Below are positions 7,712-15,644 of a stretch of 64,000 nucleotides of DNA, in pieces (the first letter of the stretch is position 1; every line of letters begins with the position of its first letter). The notes beneath the pieces are model-generated. The model was not told the DNA's origin. It did not search any database and saw only the letters and a program-made list of their open reading frames with translations. Origin of the DNA: CAJXSN01 sp947492235. Its GTDB lineage: Bacteria; Pseudomonadota; Alphaproteobacteria; Sphingomonadales; Sphingomonadaceae. The position numbers and the translations under genes were made by a program. The stretch covers positions 2,170,001-2,234,000 of the forward strand of contig NZ_CP170453.1 of NCBI RefSeq assembly GCF_042492175.1, written 5' to 3'.

Positions 7712-8320
7712 ATGGATTTGCGCGCGCCAGCCCTACTTTTGTCTACCCGTGCGCATGGCGAGACAGCTGTGATCGCGCGGCTGTTTACCGAGCATTTTGG
7801 AATGATCGCCGCCTATGTCGCGGGCGGGCGGGGGCGCGTGCTGCGGCCAGTGGTCATTCCCGGCAATCTGGTGGAAGCGCAATTGCGCGCGAAGTCGGAC
7901 AGCCAATTGCCCTTTGCAAAGCTGGAACTCCTTGAGAGCCGCGGGCCCTGGCTCAGCGAGCCGCTGCCTGCCGCCGCAATTCAGTGGGTCACCGCACTGA
8001 CTGCCAGTGCCTTGTCAGAACGCACCCAATATCCATCGCTTTTCAACGCTTTGCAGGGCGTTCTTTCCGCCATTTGCCAGGCACCGAGTGCGCGGGGCTG
8101 GGCGCGGGGGCTGCTGGTGTATGAGGCGCTGCTATTGCGCGAACTGGGCTATGGCGGCATGCGACCGGAGGCGGAGAGCCTAGCCGATATTGTCGCCGCG
8201 ATGGAAAAACTGGAGGCGCCGATCGCGCAGTATTTGCTACCCGACCGGCCCGGCCAGATTCGCGGCCAGACCATGGCCGCCCGCGCGCAATTGATCGAGC
8301 GGCTGCGCAAAATACTATAA
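7712..8320 (+). CDS. recO: DNA repair protein RecO
   Basis: This 202-aa protein has the N-terminal OB-fold of RecO (APALLLSTRAHGETAVIARLFTEHFGMIAAYVAGGRG) and a helical C-terminal domain (WARGLLVYEALLLRELGYGG). RecO works with RecF and RecR to load RecA at single-stranded gaps. It is shorter than the usual roughly 240-250 aa and contains no CxxC pair, so the zinc-binding insert of many RecO proteins is missing. The ORF is intact and I see no frameshift, so this is probably a lineage-typical short form. Confidence 0.9.
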   Translation: MDLRAPALLLSTRAHGETAVIARLFTEHFGMIAAYVAGGRGRVLRPVVIPGNLVEAQLRAKSDSQLPFAKLELLESRGPWLSEPLPAAAIQWVTALTASALSERTQYPSLFNALQGVLSAICQAPSARGWARGLLVYEALLLRELGYGGMRPEAESLADIVAAMEKLEAPIAQYLLPDRPGQIRGQTMAARAQLIERLRKIL

Positions 8321-8340
8321 CTACACAGGCATAACCTTCG

Positions 8341-9399
8341 ATGAAAATTGCAGTCCTCGCCGGCGACGGTATCGGCCCCGAAGTGACCAGCGAGGCTGTG
8401 CGCGTGCTGGACTCGATGGACCTGCCGGGTCTGACGTTGTTCACTGGCGATGTCGGCGCGGCAGCTTACCGCGCACATGGCCATCCGCTGCCGCCCGAAA
8501 CGCTGACTATGGCGCGCGAAGCCGATGCTGTTTTGTTCGGAGCGGTGGGCGATCCGTCTTGCGATGACCTGCCGCGCCACTTGCGGCCGGAACAAGCTGT
8601 GTTGGGTTTGCGGGCTGAGCTGGGGCTGTTTGCCAATCTGCGCCCCGCCTCCATGCTGCCCGGTCTGGAAGATGCCAGCGCTTTGCGTCCGGAAATCGCG
8701 CGGGAAATCGACATGCTGATCATTCGCGAGCTGAACGGCGATGTCTATTTCGGCGAGAAGGGCACGCGCACGCTGGGAAGCGGCGAGCGCGAGGGCTGGG
8801 ACCGGATGGCTTACTCCGAGAATGAAGTCCGCCGCATCGCGCATGTCGCCTTCCGCGCCGCGCAGGGTCGCAGTGGGCGGCTGACCAGCGTGGACAAGGC
8901 CAATGTGCTGGAGACCAGCCAGCTGTGGCGCGATGTGGTGGTGGAGGTCGCGGCCGAGTATCCCGATGTCGCGCTCGATCATCTCTATGTCGACAATGCC
9001 GCGATGCAGATGGTCCGCGCGCCGGGCCAGTTCGACACGATTGTGACGGGCAATTTGTTCGGCGATATTCTGTCCGATCAGGCGAGCATGTGCGTCGGCT
9101 CTATCGGTCTGCTGCCCAGTGCCTCGCTGGGCGAGCGGCAGAGCGCGCATGGCACGTTTGGCCTGTACGAACCGATCCATGGCAGCGCGCCCGATATCGC
9201 CGGGCAGGGGCGGGCCAATCCGCTGGCCGCCATTTTCTCTGCCGCGATGATGCTACGCCATTCCTTCGGTCGCGAGGACGATGCGCGGCGGATCGAGGAT
9301 GCGGTCAAGGCGGCGCTGGCAGGCGGCACACGGGGCTTCGATCTGGGCGGCAGCATGGGCACGCGGGAATTGGCTGACGCGGTGCTTGCCGAAATGTAA
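8341..9399 (+). CDS. leuB: 3-isopropylmalate dehydrogenase
   Basis: This 352-aa NAD-dependent decarboxylating dehydrogenase performs the third step of leucine biosynthesis. It has the N-terminal AVLAGDGIGPEV, the FGAVGDP loop, the substrate site with LRAELGLFANLRPA, and the signature NLFGDILSDQASMCVGSIGLLPSASLG. GLYEPIHGSAPDIAGQGRANPLAAIFSAAMML lies near the NAD site. Length and all motifs are intact. It is 20 bp after recO and followed by an inverted-repeat element. leuCD are not in the window. Confidence 0.96.
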   Translation: MKIAVLAGDGIGPEVTSEAVRVLDSMDLPGLTLFTGDVGAAAYRAHGHPLPPETLTMAREADAVLFGAVGDPSCDDLPRHLRPEQAVLGLRAELGLFANLRPASMLPGLEDASALRPEIAREIDMLIIRELNGDVYFGEKGTRTLGSGEREGWDRMAYSENEVRRIAHVAFRAAQGRSGRLTSVDKANVLETSQLWRDVVVEVAAEYPDVALDHLYVDNAAMQMVRAPGQFDTIVTGNLFGDILSDQASMCVGSIGLLPSASLGERQSAHGTFGLYEPIHGSAPDIAGQGRANPLAAIFSAAMMLRHSFGREDDARRIEDAVKAALAGGTRGFDLGGSMGTRELADAVLAEM

Positions 9400-9401
9400 A
9401 T

Positions 9402-9546
9402 CCTCCCCGGAACGGGGAGGGGGACTGTCTAGAGACGGTGGAGGGGCACCCGCAATATGTTACTACCGCCCGAATGACGACGCGCGTGCCCCTCCACCAT
9501 CCTGCGGCCAAGGCCTTGAATGGTCCCCCTCCCCCGATGGGGGAGG
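9402..9546. repeat. Composite inverted-repeat element between leuB and the GT2 gene
   Basis: The 145-bp element contains nested hairpins. CCTCCCC/GGGGAGG lies at 9402-9420. A 13-bp perfect arm pair, GGTGGAGGGGCAC (9437-9449) with GTGCCCCTCCACC (9484-9496), follows. CTCCCCC-GAT-GGGGGGGAG lies at about 9527-9545. Its last arm, GGGAGGA, falls at Shine-Dalgarno distance from the ATG at 9551, so the repeat appears to supply the ribosome-binding site of the next gene. Confidence 0.65.
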
Positions 9547-9550
9547 ATTG

Positions 9551-10639
9551 ATGCCGACACTCGCCATAATCCTTCCCACTTTGAACGAGGCTGAGAATAT
9601 CGCGCCTCTGGTGGCGCGGCTCGACGCGGCGCTGGGGGCGGTCGATTGGGAAGCCATCGTGGTCGACGATGACAGCGCGGATGGCACCGCCGATGCCGCG
9701 CGGCTGCTCGCCCGGGACGATCCGCGCATTCGCGTTATCCAGCGGATCGGGCGTCGCGGATTGGCCTCGGCAGTGGTGGAGGGCGCCTGCGCCACGGCGG
9801 CGGAGTTCGTGGCGGTGATGGATGCCGATCTCCAGCATGATCCAGCGCTGCTGCCTGCCATGCTCGGCGCGGTGCAAGGCGGCGAAGCAGACGTCGCGCT
9901 GGCTTCCCGCTTTGTTGATGGGGCGAGTGCGGAGGGGCTGGACGGTGCGCGCCGCGAAACAGCCTCGCGCTTCGCCAACCGGCTGGCGCGCGGGCTCACA
10001 GGCGCAAAGCTGACCGACCCGATGAGCGGCTATTTCCTTATGCAGACTTCGACCTTGCGCGATCTCGCCCCGCGCCTGTCGGGCATCGGGTTCAAAATCC
10101 TGCTCGATATTCTCGGCGCCGCAAAGGGACAGCTGGTGGTGCGCGAATTTCCACTGCAATTTGCTCCGCGCCAGAGCGGGCACAGCAAGCTCGACACGGC
10201 AATCGCGTTTGAATTTCTGGTCGGCCTGTATGACCGGCTGCTGGGCCGCATCGTGCCCACCCGCTTTGCCCTGTTCGCCACCGTGGGCGCGCTGGGTGTG
10301 GGCGTGCATATGGCGGTGCTGGCGCTGCTTTATCTGACGCTCGGGAGCGGATTTGTGCCAGCGCAGGCGGCGGCGACTTTCGCGGCGATGAGCTTCAATT
10401 TCTGGCTCAACAACCAGTTGACCTATGCCGACCAGCGACTGCACGGAGCGGGCCGGATGCTGCGCGGCTGGCTGGGCTTTTGCGCGACCTGCGCGGTGGG
10501 CGCGCTGGCCAATGTCGCGTTGGCCGGATGGCTGGAGGGGCGCGGGGTGTATTGGGCGCTGGCGGCAGGCGCGGGGATCGTGATCGGCGCGGTGTGGAAT
10601 TATGCTCTGTCCAGCCGTTTTGTCTGGGGGCGGTATTAA
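9551..10639 (+). CDS. GT2 polyprenyl-phosphate glycosyltransferase fused to GtrA domain
   Basis: This 362-aa fusion has residues 1-235 as a dolichol-phosphate-mannose-synthase-like GT2 domain: LAIILPTLNEAENI, VVDDDSADGT, the metal-binding VMDADLQHDP, and the SRF/SGYFLM region. Residues 240-362 form a four-helix GtrA-like membrane domain (RFALFATVGALGVGVHMAVL ... FNFWLNNQLTY). Such proteins transfer a sugar from a nucleotide donor to a polyprenyl phosphate, and GtrA parts are thought to help flip or handle the lipid-linked sugar. The start at 9551 excludes 90 codons of spurious upstream frame covering the repeat. It converges on a GT39 gene. Confidence 0.9.
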   Translation: MPTLAIILPTLNEAENIAPLVARLDAALGAVDWEAIVVDDDSADGTADAARLLARDDPRIRVIQRIGRRGLASAVVEGACATAAEFVAVMDADLQHDPALLPAMLGAVQGGEADVALASRFVDGASAEGLDGARRETASRFANRLARGLTGAKLTDPMSGYFLMQTSTLRDLAPRLSGIGFKILLDILGAAKGQLVVREFPLQFAPRQSGHSKLDTAIAFEFLVGLYDRLLGRIVPTRFALFATVGALGVGVHMAVLALLYLTLGSGFVPAQAAATFAAMSFNFWLNNQLTYADQRLHGAGRMLRGWLGFCATCAVGALANVALAGWLEGRGVYWALAAGAGIVIGAVWNYALSSRFVWGRY

Positions 10640-10646
10640 CTTGCCA

Positions 10647-11933
10647 TCACACCCATGACGGCAGCCACGCATAGGGCGCGAAACCGCTTGGCCCGTCCAA
10701 CGGCGCGGCGCTGAGGATCGGGTAGAACCACGCAAACACAGCGAGGCTGGCGGCGACCAAGGCCACCATCGGCCAGCGCAGGCCGCGCTGCCACAGAGCA
10801 TCCAGCGCCAGCGCCAGAGCGCCAAGCAGGAAGCAGCTGGCGGCGAAATAGTGGTAGTAGAACTGCACCGGCTTGGGCGCGATCACCCAGAAGGCCATGG
10901 CCGCTGCGAACAGCACCAGCACCGCCAGCGCGTCCCTCCGCCGATGCGAAAAGGCCGCCCAGCCGCACCAGACGAGAGCGGGCAATCCCGCCAGCATCGT
11001 CACCGGATTGCCGACCAGCATCACCCCGCGCTGCACGCCGTCCACCGGCTCGTAGAAATACCAGATGGGCCGGATGTTGAGCAGCCATTCATGCCACACG
11101 CTCTGATAGGTGTGCGCTTCCTTCACGCTCTGCTGCATCGCTAGCATGCGGTGCTGCAGATCCCACAGGCCGCCGCTATCGAAGGGGGAGGGCACAGCCC
11201 ACAGCGCAGGCAGGAAGGTAAGGGCGTAGACCGCCAGCGGAACCACGCCGAGCCAGACAAACGCCTCCAGAAGGGTCATCCCCGGCACCGGCGCGCCGCG
11301 GCGGCTGAGCAGCAAGCGCCTGCGCCCGGCTGTCAGACGCGCGGCGAGGAAGACCAGCCCGAACAGCGGAGCAAAAGGGATCATCGTCCATTTGGTGGCG
11401 AGCGCAGCGCCGATCGCCACCCCGCATATTGCCAGCCGCCAGCGGCCTGTCTCCGGCTCGCGCACAGCGCCCGCCGCCTGCCACAGGGCGACGCTGAGAA
11501 AAGCGATGAACAGCCCGTCGAGGATCGCGATGCGGGCATGGACGAACAGATGGAAGCCGGTGGCGAGCAGCAGGGCGTAGGCGAGGGTGGCGGCCCGCCG
11601 CTCGCTCGCAAACCACAGCGCGCGGGTGAAGGCGAACAGGGCCAAAGTGCCTGCAAACGCGCTGGGCAGCCGCCAGCCCAGCGGCCCGTCCCCCAGCAGC
11701 GCGATGCTCGCGGCCAGGATCAGCTTGCCGAGCGGCGGATGCTCGGCATTGGGCCACCCCTCCAGATCGAGCAGGATCCGCGCGGCGGGCACATAATGGA
11801 TTTCGTCGAAATACAGCCCCGGCGGTGTCGTCAGCCGCCACAGGGTCAGGGCGAAGAATGCGGCGCAAAGGGCGAGGGTGGGGCCCAGTGGGTCCCGTGG
11901 TTTGGGCTGGGGGTGATATGCCGGGGCCGTCAT
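10647..11933 (-). CDS. GT39-type phospholipid-dependent mannosyltransferase (PMT-like)
   Basis: This 428-aa multispanning membrane protein has the GT-C acidic motif in the first loop (YFDEIHYVPAARILLD) followed by NAEHPPLGKLILAASIALLG, the pattern of protein O-mannosyltransferase family members. About ten hydrophobic helices follow, with a C-terminal YYHYFAAS loop. These enzymes use a polyprenyl-phosphate-linked sugar to modify an exported protein or lipid. The convergent neighbour is a polyprenyl-phosphate sugar synthase, so the two may supply and use the same donor; acceptor and sugar are unknown. Confidence 0.85.
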   Translation of the reverse strand: MTAPAYHPQPKPRDPLGPTLALCAAFFALTLWRLTTPPGLYFDEIHYVPAARILLDLEGWPNAEHPPLGKLILAASIALLGDGPLGWRLPSAFAGTLALFAFTRALWFASERRAATLAYALLLATGFHLFVHARIAILDGLFIAFLSVALWQAAGAVREPETGRWRLAICGVAIGAALATKWTMIPFAPLFGLVFLAARLTAGRRRLLLSRRGAPVPGMTLLEAFVWLGVVPLAVYALTFLPALWAVPSPFDSGGLWDLQHRMLAMQQSVKEAHTYQSVWHEWLLNIRPIWYFYEPVDGVQRGVMLVGNPVTMLAGLPALVWCGWAAFSHRRRDALAVLVLFAAAMAFWVIAPKPVQFYYHYFAASCFLLGALALALDALWQRGLRWPMVALVAASLAVFAWFYPILSAAPLDGPSGFAPYAWLPSWV

Positions 11934-12008
11934 GGGCGCAGGCTTACCAGCACCGCCTTTCCCCGCAACCGCCTATCGCGGCAATACTGCGCTCAAAATC
12001 TGCCCGAA

Positions 12009-12407
12009 TTACCCGGCCTCTTGCCCCTCACGCGCGCGTTCTAGCGTGAAGAGGCGCGCCACCATGGGAAGCAGGCCGATTGAGGCCGTGGTCGCAACCA
12101 ACACGGCCCAGAGCGGGATGTTCATCCCCACCGCGCGGGCTCGCGGGGCGATAAAGATGAAGGCAATGACGACCGCCAGCAGCAGATCCCACCAGACCTG
12201 CACCCCCACCAGATTGGCGGTGTGGTTGGTCCAGAACATCATGATGCCGTCGCGCGCCACGGAGAGCAGAGAGAAGGCCGTGAATGCTGCAAACAGCGCC
12301 CAAGCGATCACGGGAGACCCGATCCGCGTGCGCCGGACCACGGCGTAAACGAGCGCGGCAATGGCGGCGGCGTAACACAGGACGACAATACTCTGGATGG
12401 CGGTCAT
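12009..12407 (-). CDS. DUF2834-like integral membrane protein
   Basis: This 132-aa protein has four predicted transmembrane helices. The stretch VWWDLLLAVVIAFIFIAP with ARAVGMN resembles DUF2834 proteins, where a DL-x-hydrophobic segment precedes a small cytoplasmic arginine loop. GGAGAACCTCC precedes ATG 12407. It is divergent from a TetR gene, and two palindromes lie between them, so it is the probable target of that regulator. Function is unknown. Confidence 0.7.
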   Translation of the reverse strand: MTAIQSIVVLCYAAAIAALVYAVVRRTRIGSPVIAWALFAAFTAFSLLSVARDGIMMFWTNHTANLVGVQVWWDLLLAVVIAFIFIAPRARAVGMNIPLWAVLVATTASIGLLPMVARLFTLERAREGQEAG

Positions 12408-12426
12408 GGAGGTTCTCCGACTCGGA

Positions 12427-12442
12427 TGTAGCAAGTGCTACA
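12427..12442. promoter_or_regulatory. TetR operator site 1
   Basis: TGTAGCAAGTGCTACA is a palindrome with perfect 6-bp arms (TGTAGC/GCTACA) and a 4-bp centre. It lies 20 bp upstream of the DUF2834-like gene start on the minus strand. The identical arm pair recurs at 12455. Confidence 0.75.
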
Positions 12443-12454
12443 CTTGTAGCTATA

Positions 12455-12470
12455 TGTAGCGCTTGCTACA
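12455..12470. promoter_or_regulatory. TetR operator site 2
   Basis: TGTAGCGCTTGCTACA has the same arms as site 1 and a centre-to-centre distance of 28 bp from it. It ends 7 bp before the TetR start codon, so bound repressor would block the regulator's own translation start region and transcription. Confidence 0.75.
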
Positions 12471-12477
12471 AGAGGCC

Positions 12478-13017
12478 ATGGCCAAAGCTTCCCTGTCGCG
12501 CGAGTCCCTGCTGCCGCTGGTCGCAGCCTATGTGATGCAGCACGGGCTAGCCGGGATGAGCCTGCGCCCTCTGGCGAAAGCGGCCGGGACCAGCGACCGG
12601 ATGCTGATCTATCATTTCGGATCGAAGGACGCGCTGGTTGCGGATTTGCTGGCCTTCCTGGCGCAGAATTTCACTGCGTCGCTCGATGCGGCCTTTCCGC
12701 AGGGACGGGCGGCTTCGCGGCGCGATTGCGCCCTGACAGTGATGGACATCACCGGGCGCGAAGACTTCCAGCCGTTCTTCCGGATCTGGTGGGATATCGT
12801 CGCCGGATGTCAGCGCGGAGACCCTGCCTATCTCGCGGCAGCGGGCGACATCATGGATCAGCTGACGCGCTGGGTGGCGAATCATCTGCCTGAGGACGAC
12901 CCCGATCCCGATTCGGGCGCCAAGCTGGTCATCACCGCCATCGAAGGGGCGCAAATGCTGGCTGCAATCGGCCGGCGCGGGGTCGGGCTTGCAGGAATTT
13001 CGCAACTGCCCCAGTGA
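12478..13017 (+). CDS. TetR family transcriptional regulator
   Basis: This 179-aa protein has an N-terminal TetR HTH (ESLLPLVAAYVMQHGLAGMSLRPLAKAAGTSDRMLIYHFGSKDAL broken across residues 8-55) and a helical ligand domain. The HTH core LAKAAGTSDRMLIYHFGSKD is typical. ATG 12478 with AGAGG upstream is preferred over TTG 12463, which lies inside operator 2. It is divergent from the DUF2834-like membrane gene. Two matching operators point to autorepression and joint control of the neighbour; the inducer is unknown. Confidence 0.9.
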   Translation: MAKASLSRESLLPLVAAYVMQHGLAGMSLRPLAKAAGTSDRMLIYHFGSKDALVADLLAFLAQNFTASLDAAFPQGRAASRRDCALTVMDITGREDFQPFFRIWWDIVAGCQRGDPAYLAAAGDIMDQLTRWVANHLPEDDPDPDSGAKLVITAIEGAQMLAAIGRRGVGLAGISQLPQ

Positions 13018-13153
13018 CATGCGCGATTTGTGCGGGTGCGAAGGCGTTTGTCGCATACATACAATCGTCACAATCCGAACTTAACTACAACCTGTCTAAG
13101 GCAAGTCCCGTACCGGGGCTGGCGGTCGCAAAACCACTATTTGGAGTAGAGCA

Positions 13154-13369
13154 ATGAAACTGAAGTCCATTGGACTCGCCATCGCAGCTCTCGGGTTGGC
13201 TACCGCGCCAGTCGGAGCACAGGCAGTAATGACGGATCGTTCGGCACCTGTTGCCGGCGAGAGCGAACTTGAAGGCGAAAACGGCATCCTGATTGCCCTG
13301 CTCGCCGCAGCTGCAGTGATCGCGGGCATCATCATCATCGCCGACGATGACGATCCGACGAGTCCCTGA
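13154..13369 (+). CDS. Small exported/membrane protein, paralogue A
   Basis: This 71-aa protein has a signal peptide (MKLKSIGLAIAALGLATAP, AQA cleavage site), a short polar segment with ELEGENG, a hydrophobic helix (ILIALLAAAAVIAGIIII) and an acidic tail ADDDDPTSP. A paralogue with the same plan follows at 13630. Family and function are unknown. A GGAGTAGAG stretch precedes the ATG. The stop codon lies inside the first unit of a 16-bp tandem repeat, and a terminator follows. Confidence 0.75.
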   Translation: MKLKSIGLAIAALGLATAPVGAQAVMTDRSAPVAGESELEGENGILIALLAAAAVIAGIIIIADDDDPTSP

Positions 13370-13411
13370 TTAGATTGGCCCCTGATTAGGTTGGCCCCTG
13401 ATCTGGTTGAT
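13364..13411. repeat. Three 16-bp tandem repeats overlapping a stop codon
   Basis: The units CCCTGATTAGATTGGC, CCCTGATTAGGTTGGC and CCCTGATCTGGTTGAT follow each other without gaps. The TGA of the upstream small gene is bases 4-6 of the first unit. Each unit contains CTGAT, so slippage would duplicate the stop rather than extend the protein. Confidence 0.8.
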
Positions 13412-13426
13412 CGCTAACGAATACGA

Positions 13427-13453
13427 AACGGGGTCCGAAAGGGCCCCGTTTTT
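13427..13453 (+). terminator. Rho-independent terminator after paralogue A
   Basis: AACGGGG(T)CC pairs with GG(G)CCCCGTT around GAAA, followed by a run of T. It ends the 13154-13369 transcript, so the second paralogue probably has its own promoter in the following 175 bp. Confidence 0.85.
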
Positions 13454-13629
13454 GTTTGGCGCTGCAATTGGTCAACCCGCCGTTTCGGGCCTGTGCCTGC
13501 GATAAAGCGCCTGAAAGCACGGGCGGTATCGCTTGTGCTTGCGGGCCAGATTATGTTAACCCTCCGGACGGTCGTCAAACAGAGATGGGTGCTTCTTGCA
13601 GGTGCCCGTCCAGATATGGGGACAAGTCT

Positions 13630-13857
13630 ATGAAATCGAAAGCCATCCTGACGGGCGTTGCCGCAATCGGCCTCGCCACGGCACCTGTCGCTGCGCAAAG
13701 CGGCTTTGCAGACCGGGCAGCGGCGCCGGTCGCCGAAGCGAGTGAACTGGAGGGCGATTCCGGCGGTATCATCATCGCCATCCTCGCCGCTGCGGCCATT
13801 ATCGCGGGTATCCTCATTGCTGCTGGCGGCGGTGATGACGAACCGCTCAGCCTTTGA
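13630..13857 (+). CDS. Small exported/membrane protein, paralogue B
   Basis: This 75-aa protein is built like the 13154 gene. It has a signal peptide MKSKAILTGVAAIGLATAP with AAQ cleavage region, ASELEGDSGG, a hydrophobic helix (IIIAILAAAAIIAGILIAA) and tail GGGDDEPLSL. Identity is highest in GLATAPV.AQ and ELEG. The pair is a tandem duplication. A Gly/Ala-rich single membrane helix after a cleaved signal suggests a small inner-membrane or assembled periplasmic peptide; function unknown. Start ATG 13630; upstream in-frame sequence is rejected because it lacks a signal peptide. Confidence 0.75.
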   Translation: MKSKAILTGVAAIGLATAPVAAQSGFADRAAAPVAEASELEGDSGGIIIAILAAAAIIAGILIAAGGGDDEPLSL

Positions 13858-13881
13858 GGCGGCGCACATCCTGAATTAACG

Positions 13882-13906
13882 AACGGGGCCTTCGCAGGCC
13901 CCGTTT
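13882..13906 (+). terminator. Rho-independent terminator after paralogue B
   Basis: AACGGGGCC and GGCCCCGTT form a perfect 9-bp stem around TTCGCA, followed by TTTT. It is nearly the same hairpin as the one at 13427, so it was probably duplicated with the gene. Confidence 0.85.
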
Positions 13907-13982
13907 TCGTATGTGCGCTCATCGCGTGCGAGCGCCATTCCCGGTTGCCGCGCGGGGCGTGTCTGCCTAAGCCCGCCGGGCA

Positions 13983-15200
13983 ATGAAAAAGACCACCGGA
14001 ACCGACCGCTCCGTCACCCGCAACTGGCGGCCCGCAACCCGCGCGGTGCGCGGCGGCACATGGCGCAGCGAGCATGGCGAGACGAGCGAGGCGCTCTTTC
14101 TCACCTCCGGCTACACCTATGACGACGCGCAGACCGTGGCCGACAGGTTTGCGGGCGATGCGCAAGGGATGACCTATTCCCGCCTGCAAAATCCCACCGT
14201 GGCGATGCTGGAAGAACGCATCGCGCTGATGGAGGGGGCGCAAGGCTGCCGTGCACAGGCCAGCGGAATGGCGGCGATGACGGCGGCGCTGCTGTGCCAG
14301 CTCTCGGCCGGTGACCACTGCGTCGCGGCGCGCGCTGCGTTTGGCTCGTGCCGCTGGCTGGTCGATCACCTTCTCCCGCGTTTCGGCATCGAAACCACCG
14401 TGATTGACAGCGCCGATGATGCGGCCTGGGAAGCGGCCATCCGCCCCAATACGAAGGTGTTCTTCTTCGAAACCCCTGCCAACCCGACGCTCGATATCGT
14501 CGATCTGGCGCATGTCTGCGGCGTGGCGAAGGCGCATGGCATCACCACCGTGGTCGACAATGCCTTCGCTTCGCCAGCGCTCCAGCGCCCCATGGAATTC
14601 GGCGCCGACGTTGTTGCCTATAGCGCGACCAAGCTGATGGACGGGCAGGGGCGCGTGCTGGCAGGCGCGATTTGCGGCAGCGAGGAATGGATCAACGAGA
14701 CGCTGCTGCCGTTCCAGCGCAACACCGGCCCCAACATCGCCCCGTTCAATGCGTGGGTCGTGCTGAAGGGGCTAGAGACGCTGGAACTGCGCGCCCACAA
14801 GCAGAGCGAAAATGCGGTGAAGCTGGGCGAATTTCTGGAGCCGCGGGTGCAGAAGGCCGGCGGACACATGCTCCATCCCGGTCTGCCCAGCCATCCGCGC
14901 CACGATCTCGCGACAAAGCAGATGGACGCCACCGGCCCGATCTTCGCCTTCGATGTCGACACCCGCGAACGCGCCTTTGCCATCCTCGATGCGCTGGAGC
15001 TGGTCGATATCAGCAACAATATCGGCGATGCCCGCAGCCTGATGTGCCACCCGGCCAGCACCACTCATGCCGGTATGGAGGAGGACGCCCGCACCGCGAT
15101 GGGCGTGACCGAGGGCCTGCTGCGGATCAATGTCGGGCTGGAGGATATCGCCGACGTGACCGAGGACATGGACCGGGCGCTGGCTGTGGCCGGAATCTAA
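13983..15200 (+). CDS. metZ: O-succinylhomoserine sulfhydrylase
   Basis: This 405-aa Cys/Met-metabolism PLP enzyme makes homocysteine directly from O-succinylhomoserine and sulfide in methionine synthesis. The PLP lysine is Lys217 in YSATKLMDGQGR. Other family blocks are TYSRLQNPTVAMLEERIALM, FFFETPANPTLDIVD, VVDNAFASP and SLMCHPASTTHAGM. The length and the GQGR after the lysine are typical of MetZ rather than MetB or MetC. Its stop overlaps the convergent DUF6628 stop by two bases. Confidence 0.94.
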   Translation: MKKTTGTDRSVTRNWRPATRAVRGGTWRSEHGETSEALFLTSGYTYDDAQTVADRFAGDAQGMTYSRLQNPTVAMLEERIALMEGAQGCRAQASGMAAMTAALLCQLSAGDHCVAARAAFGSCRWLVDHLLPRFGIETTVIDSADDAAWEAAIRPNTKVFFFETPANPTLDIVDLAHVCGVAKAHGITTVVDNAFASPALQRPMEFGADVVAYSATKLMDGQGRVLAGAICGSEEWINETLLPFQRNTGPNIAPFNAWVVLKGLETLELRAHKQSENAVKLGEFLEPRVQKAGGHMLHPGLPSHPRHDLATKQMDATGPIFAFDVDTRERAFAILDALELVDISNNIGDARSLMCHPASTTHAGMEEDARTAMGVTEGLLRINVGLEDIADVTEDMDRALAVAGI

Positions 15201-15610
15201 AACTTCCAGCCCTTACGGCAGGCCAGATCGCGCAATTCCGCCCCGAAGGCCAGGCCGCTTTCGCGTGCAGTGATAGAGCGCGCATCGTCGGTCAGAGCGG
15301 CCAGCACATCCAGCCTGCCGCTCTCGAACAGGTCCACGATCAGGCCTTCGTCGCGGGTCATCCCGCCTGCGCAAAACGGGGCAAGGCGGATCTTGCGCCG
15401 CGATGTCGTGCCCAGATCGACCATGAAGGCGCGGGCCAACACCAGCAATTTGCGAAACCGCGCACCGGCCACGTCCATCGCCAGCATGGCCGCGCGCGTA
15501 TCGTGCTGCCCGTGGCTGGTCATCCGCCGGATCAGCAGCAGGCCGAGCGCCTGATGACGCAGCGCGGGCAGGGGCAGATCGAGCGGGGAGGTCGTGTGTT
15601 TCGAAGCCAT
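15197..15610 (-). CDS. DUF6628 family protein
   Basis: This 137-aa protein resembles DUF6628 proteins known mainly from Sphingomonadales: LLLIRRMTSHGQHDTRAAMLAMDVAGARFRKLLVLAR type N-terminal block, LARAFMVDLG, IRLAPFCAGGMTRDEG, then LARDL-like end. There are Cys residues in PFCAGGM and LACRKG. The start ATG 15610 is preceded by AAAGGA at 7 nt spacing. A Fur-like palindrome lies 35 bp upstream, suggesting iron-responsive expression. Function is unknown. Confidence 0.75.
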   Translation of the reverse strand: MASKHTTSPLDLPLPALRHQALGLLLIRRMTSHGQHDTRAAMLAMDVAGARFRKLLVLARAFMVDLGTTSRRKIRLAPFCAGGMTRDEGLIVDLFESGRLDVLAALTDDARSITARESGLAFGAELRDLACRKGWKF

Positions 15611-15644
15611 CAGCAATTCCTTTCGCCACCCTTTGATATGCTAA

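Noticed and set aside
9281..9550. 90-codon upstream extension of the GT2 frame
   Set aside because: It overlaps the end of leuB and the inverted-repeat element; the GT2 fold starts at the ATG at 9551, which has its own SD.
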